A stretch of 7,422 bases of DNA from an uncultured Clostridia bacterium. Lineage in GTDB: Bacteria > Bacillota > Clostridia > Oscillospirales > Oscillospiraceae. The notes below the pieces were generated by a model. It was not told where the DNA came from, made no database searches, and was given only the letters and a program-made list of their open reading frames with translations. Below are positions 1 to 5,521 of the stretch, piece by piece (positions within the stretch are counted from its first letter, which is position 1; every line of letters begins with the position of its first letter). The stretch spans positions 1 through 7,422 of the forward strand of contig CALCRH010000076.1 in assembly GCA_937894515.1 (NCBI GenBank), given 5' to 3'. Both the position numbers and the translations under genes were made by a program.

Positions 1-1014
1 GGGGGTCATGCGGTACAGCTTGGTCATCAGCTTGTCCGGGTCCACGCCGCGCTTGAGGTCAATGGCCAGCTTGAGACCGGAAAGGTCGGTCTCGTCCCGC
101 ATATCATTGATCTCCTTGACCTTTCCCGCCTTGACCAGCTCCTCCACCTTGTCCAAAATCGCCTCGATAGAGGTGGAGTAGGGAATCTCATAGACCTCGA
201 TCACGTTTTCCGCTTTGTCATAGCGGTACTTGGCGCGGACCTTGATACCGCCTCTGCCCGTTTCGTAGATCTGGCGCAGGTCGTCACCGTCGCAGACAAT
301 CTGGCCGCCGGTGGGAAAATCCGGGGCAAGCAGAGTGGAGCTGATATCGTGGTCGGGATTTTTTAAAAGCGCCACGGTGGTGTCGCAGACCTCGCCCAGA
401 TTGAACCCGCAGATCTGGGACGCCATACCCACGGCGATACCCTGGTTGGCAGACACCAGCACATTCGGGAAGGTGGTGGGCAGCAGCGACGGCTCCTTCA
501 TAGTGCTGTCGTAGTTGTCCACGAAGTCTACCGCGTCACAGTCCAGATCGCGGAACAGCTCGGCGCAGATGGGGGCGAGCTTGGCCTCGGTATAGCGGCT
601 GGCGGCGTAGGCCATGTCACGGGAATAGACCTTGCCGAAGTTGCCCTTAGAGTCCACAAAGGGGTGGAGCAAAGACTCGTTGCCCTTGGCAAGGCGCACC
701 ATGGTCTCGTAGATGGCGGCGTCGCCGTGGGGGTTCAGGCGCATGGTCTGACCCACGATGTTGGCGCTCTTGGTGCGCCCGCCGGTGAGCAGGCCCATTT
801 TATACATGGTGTACAGCAGCTTGCGGTGGGCGGGTTTGAAGCCGTCTATCTCCGGAATGGCGCGGGAGACGATGACCGACATGGCGTAGGGCATATAGTT
901 GCTGTCCAGCGTCTCGGTGATAGGCTGGTCCAACACCGCACCCCGCAGCCCCATCACATTGGGATCGCCCCGGCGGGTGGTATTGTTTTGTTCGGGTTGC
1001 TTTTTCTTTGGCAT
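1..1014 (-). CDS. parC: ParC/GyrA-like type IIA topoisomerase subunit A, N-terminal part (3' end beyond window)
   Basis: This is the DNA breakage-and-rejoining subunit of a type IIA topoisomerase. It would pair with the ParE-like protein encoded upstream to pass one DNA duplex through another. The frame is open from the ATG at 1014 to the window edge, giving 338 codons with no stop, so the C-terminal half is missing. The start is preceded by GAGAGG seven bases upstream. Visible signatures are the subunit-A opening around residues 34-66 (ITETLDSNYMPYAMSVIVSR, then FKPAHRKLLY), NPHGDAAIYE at 94-103, and RYTEAKL at 140-146. Arg140-Tyr141 is the catalytic pair; the tyrosine forms the covalent link to DNA. 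The serine that contacts quinolones in GyrA (Ser83) and ParC (Ser80) is Ala99 here, and the acidic partner is Glu103. No convincing promoter is visible just upstream, so the gene may be read from the parE promoter 3.3 kb away. Whether it acts as topoisomerase IV or a second gyrase cannot be decided without the C-terminal domain. Confidence 0.93.
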   Translation of the reverse strand, partial: MPKKKQPEQNNTTRRGDPNVMGLRGAVLDQPITETLDSNYMPYAMSVIVSRAIPEIDGFKPAHRKLLYTMYKMGLLTGGRTKSANIVGQTMRLNPHGDAAIYETMVRLAKGNESLLHPFVDSKGNFGKVYSRDMAYAASRYTEAKLAPICAELFRDLDCDAVDFVDNYDSTMKEPSLLPTTFPNVLVSANQGIAVGMASQICGFNLGEVCDTTVALLKNPDHDISSTLLAPDFPTGGQIVCDGDDLRQIYETGRGGIKVRAKYRYDKAENVIEVYEIPYSTSIEAILDKVEELVKAGKVKEINDMRDETDLSGLKLAIDLKRGVDPDKLMTKLYRMTP

Positions 1015-1059
1015 AAATAACCTCTCTTATAACCAACTTCTGTCATTTTGAGCCGGTAG

Positions 1060-1081
1060 GGCGGCACCTGCGTGTGCCGCC
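1060..1081. repeat. GC-rich palindrome D, between nuclease gene and parC
   Basis: This is an inverted repeat with arms GGCGGCAC (1060-1067) and GTGCCGCC (1074-1081) around a six-base loop. It is preceded by GGTAGG, a degenerate copy of the GTAGGG edge found on its neighbours. No T-tract follows on either strand, so it is not a standard intrinsic terminator. Confidence 0.75.
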
Positions 1082-1099
1082 GTTGTGATCGTAATTTCC

Positions 1100-1131
1100 G
1101 GCGGGACACATAGGTCCCGCCCCTACGGAAT
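1100..1131. repeat. GC-rich palindrome E with CCCCTACGGAAT tail
   Basis: The arms are GGCGGGAC (1100-1107) and GTCCCGCC (1114-1121) around the loop ACATAG. The element runs into CCTACGGAAT. The 13-base string GCCCCTACGGAAT at 1119-1131 recurs identically at 2108-2120 on the other side of the nuclease gene. It belongs to the same dispersed family as the other palindromes here. Confidence 0.8.
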
Positions 1132-1138
1132 GCGTTGT

Positions 1139-1200
1139 CGTAGGGCGTGACGACCTCGGCGCGCCGTATATGCGGGCGACCGCAAGGGTCGCCCCTACGG
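1139..1200. repeat. Composite palindrome F abutting the nuclease gene 3' end
   Basis: The core hairpin has arms GGGCGACC (1174-1181) and GGTCGCCC (1187-1194) with a five-base loop. An outer imperfect pair, CGTAGGG near 1139-1145 and CCCTACG at 1193-1199, encloses the unit. Inside lies a perfect 10-bp palindrome, CGGCGCGCCG (1157-1166). The element stops only seven bases from the nuclease stop codon. No T-run follows on the minus strand, so a REP-like role in RNA stability or as an insertion site is as likely as termination. Confidence 0.78.
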
Positions 1201-1207
1201 GGTGGTT

Positions 1208-2059
1208 TTAGTTGTCGTTCATTCCAAATTGAATTGTTCTTAATTTTTCTTTCCAGAGACTTTCAATATGGATGATTTCATCATCTGTTATCGTCTTCGG
1301 AAGAATCTGTAAGATGGAAAACTGGAAATACTGATAGCGATCGGGGTATGCGCAAACGACCTCTTTCATCAGCTTATTGTTTCCGTGCAGTGTGTCCACA
1401 TAGACCCGCCAACGGCCCAAAAGACCATCTTTGCCATACGCGGAACCCACATATTGCTTCCCATTCTTTGTGTCCACAATCAGGTAAACCGCTTTTACGG
1501 CGGACAATGCCGTCTGCCACAACTCGTAAACCTCGCGGTTTTGAACAACTTCTTTGAGCTGTGCATAAGAAAGAACCACATTGTCGTAACCGATAAACGG
1601 CTCTTTTATGGGGGAGTCAATGGCCAAAACAGGCTTCTCCGTTGTGCCTTTTTGATGCCATGAGATAGCGGCGTTTCCCCACTCAATGACAAGTCGATGC
1701 TCATATTCCTGCAGGCAATCAACCGGCTCTAAATCATAGTAAGCAAATTCGCCTTTGAAATTGTCATCAAGAGGAAAACCGGCAGGCTTCAATTCCGGTG
1801 TGTCCGGGACAGAGCCGTTTACCTTGTAGCAGGCAAACAGGCGGGCGGTAGTACCTTTCCCGCTGATAAATACGCACCAGTAGTCGTAACCTTTGCTGAA
1901 TCCCTGCTTTTGCAAACGGGTGTATTCCCACACCATTTGAGGCTCGGCGTAATAACATTTGGCAAAATTTTTGTCGGACAGAGAGTGGCGTATCAGTTTT
2001 ACCTTAGCGGGGTCTAACCCGGCTTTTTTAAGAATATCCGAAAAATAAAGTAGCGACAT
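1208..2059 (-). CDS. GIY-YIG nuclease-domain protein with uncharacterised N-terminal domain
   Basis: The protein has 283 residues. The start at 2059 is supported by AGGAGA eight bases upstream; the stop is TAA at 1208. Residues 190-283 form a GIY-YIG nuclease domain: AVY (190-192) in place of GIY, YVG (203-205) in place of YIG, then SA, Arg216-Trp217, Glu266 within ESLWKEKL, and Asn281 within FGMNDN. These match the catalytic or metal-binding positions Tyr6, Tyr17, Arg27, Glu75 and Asn90 of I-TevI in residue type and approximate spacing, so an active DNA nuclease is likely. Residues 1-185 look like a mixed alpha/beta domain rich in aromatic residues (WEYTRLQKQG, YDYWCVFISG, RLVIEWG). From memory, this two-domain layout recurs in bacterial proteins called only 'GIY-YIG nuclease family'; I know no established function. 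The gene sits between parE and parC, flanked by palindromes, and is AT-richer than both (sampled lines 33-45% G+C against about 55% in parE). Possible roles are a mobile or homing-type gene, a defence nuclease, or a DNA-repair nuclease. Confidence 0.87.
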   Translation of the reverse strand: MSLLYFSDILKKAGLDPAKVKLIRHSLSDKNFAKCYYAEPQMVWEYTRLQKQGFSKGYDYWCVFISGKGTTARLFACYKVNGSVPDTPELKPAGFPLDDNFKGEFAYYDLEPVDCLQEYEHRLVIEWGNAAISWHQKGTTEKPVLAIDSPIKEPFIGYDNVVLSYAQLKEVVQNREVYELWQTALSAVKAVYLIVDTKNGKQYVGSAYGKDGLLGRWRVYVDTLHGNNKLMKEVVCAYPDRYQYFQFSILQILPKTITDDEIIHIESLWKEKLRTIQFGMNDN

Positions 2060-2089
2060 GGTAATTTCTCCTATACTTTATGTCATCGC

Positions 2090-2120
2090 GGGCGGATGTG
2101 GGCATCCGCCCCTACGGAAT
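2090..2120. repeat. GC-rich palindrome A upstream of the nuclease gene
   Basis: A perfect 9-bp stem is formed by GGGCGGATG (2090-2098) and CATCCGCCC (2103-2111) with the loop TGGG. It is followed by CTACGGAAT. The end, GCCCCTACGGAAT (2108-2120), is identical to 1119-1131 on the far side of the nuclease gene. The element lies in the 5' leader region of the nuclease gene, about 30 bases from its start codon. Confidence 0.82.
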
Positions 2121-2144
2121 AGTCGGGAAGGTTTTGTAGAATTT

Positions 2145-2175
2145 CGTAGGGGACGGCCTCCGGACGTCCCGCCGG
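2145..2175. repeat. GC-rich palindrome B, inverted orientation
   Basis: The element opens with CGTAGGGG, the reverse complement of the CCCCTACG edge. Its arms are GGGACG (2150-2155) and CGTCCC (2165-2170), with a further CC/GG pair inside. Together with palindrome A it forms a head-to-head pair, mirroring palindromes E and F on the other flank. Confidence 0.72.
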
Positions 2176-2205
2176 TGGTCAACGCAACACGGGCCGTCGG
2201 GGTGA

Positions 2206-2269
2206 TTCCCCCAGCGGGGGAAATGCCGCCGTAGGCGCCAAAGGGGGGGTGGATCGCCGGCCCCTACGG
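2206..2269. repeat. Composite palindrome C downstream of parE
   Basis: Two adjacent hairpins are visible: TTCCCCC (2206-2212) with GGGGGAA (2216-2222) around AGC, and CGCC with GGCG around GTA (2227-2237). A longer pair, CCGTAGG (2229-2235) and CCTACGG (2263-2269), encloses the remainder, which includes a run of seven G at 2243-2249. It begins 17 bases past the parE stop codon. It lacks a T-tract on the minus strand, so it does not look like an efficient intrinsic terminator for parE. Confidence 0.75.
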
Positions 2270-2285
2270 AGTAGGCACTTTTCAC

Positions 2286-4271
2286 TTAGCTCACGTCGAT
2301 CATGTCCATATACTTATAGCCGTTTTCGGCGATATAGTCCTTGCGGCCGGCGAGATTGTCACCCAGCAGCAGGTCAAAGACCGCCGCTGTGCGCTCCGCC
2401 TCATCGGGCAGAACCTTGACCAATCGGCGCGTCTCGGGGTTCATGGTGGTCAGCCACATCATCTCCGGGTCGTTCTCGCCCAAGCCCTTGGATCGCTGGA
2501 TATTGACCTTTTTGCCCTCTAATTCTTTCAAAATATCCGCCTTTTCCTTTTCGGAATAGGCAAACCACGTCTTTTCCTTGCAGCTGATCTCAAAGAGGGG
2601 CGTCTCCGCAATGTAGACATAGCCCTCGTTGATGAGGGTGGGGCAGAGGCGGTACAGCATGGTCAAAATCAGCGTGCGGATCTGGAAGCCGTCCACATCG
2701 CCATCGGTGCAGATGACGACTTTGTTCCACCGCAAATTGGAAAGGTCAAACTGGTTTAAGTCTTTCACCGCCTTGCCCTGTACTTCCACGCCGCAGCCCA
2801 GCACCTTGATGAGGTCGGTGATGATCTCGCTTTTGAAGATGCGGGGGTAGTCGGCTTTCAGGCAGTTCAGGATCTTGCCCCGGACGGGCATCAGCCCCTG
2901 GAACTCCGCGTCACGGCTCTGTTTGCAGGCGCCCAATGCGGAGTCGCCCTCCACGATATAAATTTCGCGTTTCGACACATCCTTGGTGCGGCAGTCCACG
3001 AATTTCTGCACCCGGTTGGAGATGTCGATCTTCTCGGTGAGTTTCTTTTTTTGATTGATGCGGGTCTTTTCCGCCGTCTCGCGGCTGCGCTTGTTGATGA
3101 GTACCTGCGCCGCGATCTTCTCCGCGGCATCGTGATTTTCGATGAAATAAACCTCTAAGCTCTGCCGCAGGAAGTCGTTCATGGCGTCCTGCACGAACTT
3201 GTTGGTGATGGCCTTTTTGGTCTGGTTTTCGTAGCTGGTCTGGGTGGAAAAGTTGTTGCTCACCAGCACCAGACAGTCCTGCACATCGGGATAGGTGATC
3301 TTCGCCTCGCTTTTGAGGTACTTGTTGTTGTCCCGCAGATATTTGTCGATGGCGCCCACCAGTGCAAGGCGGGTGGCCTTTTCGGGGCTGCCGCCGTGCT
3401 CCAGAAAGCTGGAGTTGTGGTAATGCTCGCACAGCGCTATCTTATTGGAAAAACAGCACGCCACCGACAGCTTCACCTTATACTCGGGCTTGTCCTCCCG
3501 GTCACGACCCCGGCGCTCCGTCTCCCAGAACACCGGCTCGGTCAGGCCGTCCAGCCCCACCAGCTCGGTGATGTAGTCCTGTATGCCGTTCTGATAGACG
3601 AACTCCTCCGTCTCGAACTTGTTGGGGGCGACCTCATTCCGCAGGCGGAAGGTGACGCCGGCATTGACCACTGCCTGACGTTTCATCACATCCCGGTAAT
3701 ACTCCACCGGCACGGCGATATCGGTAAAGACCTCCAGATCCGGCAGCCAGCGGATGCAGGTGCCGGTTTTCTTCTTATTGGCGGTCAGCTCCTCCACCTG
3801 CAAACCGCCCACATTCTCGCCTTTTTCAAAATGGAGCTTGAACTCCTTGCCGTCACGCCAGACGGTCACGTCCATATATTTCGAGGAATACTGGGTGGCG
3901 CAGGAGCCCAGACCGTTCAGACCCAGGGAGAACTCGTAGTTCTCGCTGTTTTCGTTGTCGTATTTGCCGCCGGCATACAGCTCGCAGAACACCAGCTCCC
4001 AGTTGTAGCGCTGCTCTTTCTCGTTCCAGTCCAGCGGACAGCCCCGGCCCTGATCCTCCACCTGTACACTCTTGTCCGCGAAGCGGGTGACGGTGATGAC
4101 CTTGCCGTGACCCTCTCGAGCCTCGTCAATGGCGTTGGACAATATCTCAAAGACGGCGTGTTCGCAGCCCTCTAAGCCATCGGAGCCGAAAATGACGCCC
4201 GGACGTTTCCGGACACGGTCCGCACCTTTCAGACTGGTAATGCTCTCGTCGTTGTAAACTTTTTTCGGCAT
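2286..4271 (-). CDS. parE: ParE/GyrB-like type IIA topoisomerase subunit B (ATPase and TOPRIM)
   Basis: This is the ATP-driven subunit of a type IIA topoisomerase, partner of the ParC-like protein two genes downstream. The start at 4271 gives 661 residues, close to the usual 630-650 of ParE. It has GGGAGG upstream and the family opening KGADRVRKRPGVIFG. A farther in-frame ATG at 5027 would read back through rnfB and is not credible. The GHKL ATPase region (about 1-215) shows Glu42, Asn46, Asp73, AGGK (100-103) and GLNGLG (117-122, usually GLHGVG). The transducer region follows to about 390. Its usual QTK loop reads FSTQTS (341-346), with a second QTK at 350-352. The TOPRIM domain has EGDSALGACKQSRD (441-454), the metal-binding CTDGDVDG (521-528; Asp523, Asp525, Asp527) and QRSKGLGE (592-599). 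The variant motifs suggest a divergent clostridial ParE branch rather than housekeeping GyrB. A promoter and possible operator lie just upstream. Confidence 0.95.
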   Translation of the reverse strand: MPKKVYNDESITSLKGADRVRKRPGVIFGSDGLEGCEHAVFEILSNAIDEAREGHGKVITVTRFADKSVQVEDQGRGCPLDWNEKEQRYNWELVFCELYAGGKYDNENSENYEFSLGLNGLGSCATQYSSKYMDVTVWRDGKEFKLHFEKGENVGGLQVEELTANKKKTGTCIRWLPDLEVFTDIAVPVEYYRDVMKRQAVVNAGVTFRLRNEVAPNKFETEEFVYQNGIQDYITELVGLDGLTEPVFWETERRGRDREDKPEYKVKLSVACCFSNKIALCEHYHNSSFLEHGGSPEKATRLALVGAIDKYLRDNNKYLKSEAKITYPDVQDCLVLVSNNFSTQTSYENQTKKAITNKFVQDAMNDFLRQSLEVYFIENHDAAEKIAAQVLINKRSRETAEKTRINQKKKLTEKIDISNRVQKFVDCRTKDVSKREIYIVEGDSALGACKQSRDAEFQGLMPVRGKILNCLKADYPRIFKSEIITDLIKVLGCGVEVQGKAVKDLNQFDLSNLRWNKVVICTDGDVDGFQIRTLILTMLYRLCPTLINEGYVYIAETPLFEISCKEKTWFAYSEKEKADILKELEGKKVNIQRSKGLGENDPEMMWLTTMNPETRRLVKVLPDEAERTAAVFDLLLGDNLAGRKDYIAENGYKYMDMIDVS

Positions 4272-4321
4272 TTGGGTACCTCCCAGTTCTTGTGTATAAC
4301 ACTCCAATATAAACCCAATAT

Positions 4322-4350
4322 ATTGTACAACAAAAACCGCTACTTGGCAA
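4322..4350 (-). promoter_or_regulatory. Predicted sigma-70-type promoter of the parE operon
   Basis: Read on the minus strand, TTGCCA (4350-4345) and TACAAT (4327-4322) are separated by exactly 17 bases. Each hexamer matches consensus at five of six positions. Transcription would begin near 4315, giving a leader of about 45 bases before the parE ATG. A weaker alternative, TTGTTG with TATATT at 16-base spacing, lies a little further downstream. Confidence 0.65.
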
Positions 4351-4353
4351 GTA
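4341..4353. promoter_or_regulatory. Palindrome overlapping the parE -35 box, candidate operator
   Basis: TACTTGGCAAGTA is a perfect 6-bp inverted repeat around one central base. It completely covers the predicted -35 hexamer at 4345-4350. A dimeric repressor bound here would block RNA polymerase. No regulator gene is in the window and I do not recognise the site as that of a known factor. Confidence 0.4.
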
Positions 4354-4461
4354 CCGGCAAGACTCGAAAATTGACGAAAACTGGCAGTCTTGATGAAAAT
4401 GTTGCCTGTTCCCGCAAATAATAACAGAACTGTCACCTGTAAAAACCCTGTCTTTTCAAGG

Positions 4462-4491
4462 TTTTGCACAGTTTCCACAGGTTTTTCCACA
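4462..4491 (+). promoter_or_regulatory. Cluster of three DnaA-box-like nonamers
   Basis: TTTTGCACA (4462-4470), GTTTCCACA (4471-4479) and TTTTCCACA (4483-4491) lie in the same orientation. Compared with the DnaA box TTATNCACA they carry one, two and one mismatches respectively. They sit in an AT-rich gap between the rnf terminator and the parE promoter. No dnaA or dnaN gene is present, so this is not evidently oriC. DnaA binding is inferred from sequence only. Confidence 0.4.
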
Positions 4492-4560
4492 TCTATTATG
4501 TTAACTTGTTTTTTGCCGAAAAGTGTGTACTTTTCGGTGTTTTTCCGCAGAAGAAAAGGC

Positions 4561-4595
4561 AAAAAAAGAAGGCGTCCCGGCGGGACGCCTTCTTT
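4561..4595 (-). terminator. Intrinsic terminator of the rnf operon
   Basis: On the minus strand, 14 bases past the rnfB stop, a perfect 14-bp stem forms between 4595-4582 and 4578-4565 around a three-base loop. Its GC-rich core is GGCGTCCC/GGGACGCC. Seven consecutive T follow (complement of 4567-4561). This is a textbook rho-independent terminator. It should insulate parE from rnf transcription. Confidence 0.93.
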
Positions 4596-4608
4596 CATTC
4601 GGCAGAAA

Positions 4609-5508
4609 TTATTCGGCCTTGGGAGCCTCAGCGGCAGCCTCTTCGGCGGCCTTCTTGGCAGCAGCAGCCTTTTCAGCGGCAGCCTTCTGCGCGGCCTTGA
4701 ACTTTTCCTTTTCCTCAGCGGTGGGGATGGGCTCAATGGCGTTGCGGGGGCAAGCCTTGGCGCACATGGTGCAGTTCTTGCACTTGCTGTAATCGATGAC
4801 AGCCACGTTGTCAACCACGTGGATGGCGTCGAACTTGCAGGTGCGCTCGCACATGCCGCAGGCGATGCAGGAAGCGGCGCAGACCTTGGCAACAGCGGGA
4901 CCCTTGTCCTTGTTGGAGCAGTCCACAAACACCTTCTGCTTGTAGGGGACTTCACGGATGAGCTTGCGGGGGCAAGCCTCACGGCAGGCGCCGCAGTTGG
5001 TGCACTTCTCCTTGTCGACAACGGCAACGCCGTTCACGACATGGATGGCATCGAACTTACAGGCGGCAACGCAGGTACCGCAGCCGAAGCAGCCGTACTT
5101 GCACTGCAGGACGTCACCGCCGCAGACCTTGGTAGCAGCGATACAATCGGTCACGCCGCGATACTCAAAGTTCTTCTGTGCATTGCAGCCGCCGTTGCAC
5201 ATCACATGGGCGACCATCTTATCGCCGGAGGGGGCTTCCATTCCCAGGATCTCAGCGATCTTGGCAGCACCTTCAGCACCGGCAGGAGCGCAGGCGGTGA
5301 TGGGGGCCTTACCGTTAAGAATGGCCTCGGCGCAGCCGCCGCAGCCGGGGAAGCCGCAGCCGCCGCAGTTGGCGCCGGCCAGGCAGGCCTGAATCAGGGG
5401 CAGACGCTCATCCACCTTGACCTCGAAGACCTTGGCGGCGATAGCCAGGATCAGGCCAAAGATGACAGCGATGGCACCCAGAACGACAATAGCTAATACG
5501 ATATTCAT
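4609..5508 (-). CDS. rnfB: RnfB, iron-sulfur electron-input subunit of the Rnf complex
   Basis: RnfB takes electrons from reduced ferredoxin and feeds them into the membrane-bound Rnf complex. The protein has 299 residues, of the long clostridial type (E. coli RsxB is about 190). Residues 1-26 form a membrane anchor. The N-terminal cluster motif is Cys48-x2-Cys51-x4-Cys56-x16-Cys73, in the setting CGGCGFPGCGGCAEA. A cysteine-rich linker follows (104, 108, 122, 129, 136). Then come two bicluster ferredoxin modules with cysteines 140/143/146/150, 169/172/175/179, 214/217/220/224 and 243/246/249/253. The first motif of each module ends in Cys-Lys rather than the usual Cys-Pro. Residues 261-299 are a low-complexity Ala/Lys/Glu tail. 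The start at 5508 has a perfect AAGGAGGT seven bases upstream, and the TAA stop of rnfA lies inside that ribosome-binding site. This is the last gene of the operon. Confidence 0.97.
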   Translation of the reverse strand: MNIVLAIVVLGAIAVIFGLILAIAAKVFEVKVDERLPLIQACLAGANCGGCGFPGCGGCAEAILNGKAPITACAPAGAEGAAKIAEILGMEAPSGDKMVAHVMCNGGCNAQKNFEYRGVTDCIAATKVCGGDVLQCKYGCFGCGTCVAACKFDAIHVVNGVAVVDKEKCTNCGACREACPRKLIREVPYKQKVFVDCSNKDKGPAVAKVCAASCIACGMCERTCKFDAIHVVDNVAVIDYSKCKNCTMCAKACPRNAIEPIPTAEEKEKFKAAQKAAAEKAAAAKKAAEEAAAEAPKAE

Positions 5509-5521
5509 TCTTCCTACCTCC

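Noticed and set aside
1015..1060. TATAAG as the -10 box of a dedicated parC promoter
   Set aside because: No acceptable -35 lies 16-18 bases upstream, and transcription would begin inside or after the ribosome-binding site.
1050..1200. Possible CRISPR array, or intrinsic terminators, in the palindrome cluster
   Set aside because: The elements share edges but not whole repeat units, spacing is irregular, and there are no T-tracts after the stems and no cas genes.
2060..2125. Dedicated promoter for the nuclease gene
   Set aside because: A weak TAAAGT-like -10 is present, but the -35 position falls in palindrome A with no match to consensus.
3396..4175. Plus-strand open frame of 259 codons opposite parE
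   Set aside because: It is antisense to conserved ATPase and transducer coding sequence and is explained by codon bias.
4462..4491. The DnaA-box-like cluster as the chromosomal origin
   Set aside because: No dnaA, dnaN, rpmH or other origin genes are nearby and only three imperfect boxes are present, so it is kept only as a possible regulatory or titration site.
4272..5027. A 252-residue N-terminal extension of the ParE-like frame, starting at 5027
   Set aside because: It reads through the parE promoter, the rnf terminator and the end of rnfB in another frame. The translation is low-complexity Pro/Ser/Arg, and the start at 4271 has a good ribosome-binding site and the family's usual N-terminus.
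4390..5496. Plus-strand open frame of 368 codons opposite rnfB
   Set aside because: Its Gly/Ala/Leu-rich product is the shadow of rnfB's biased codons; it also crosses the rnf terminator stem and has no domain signature.
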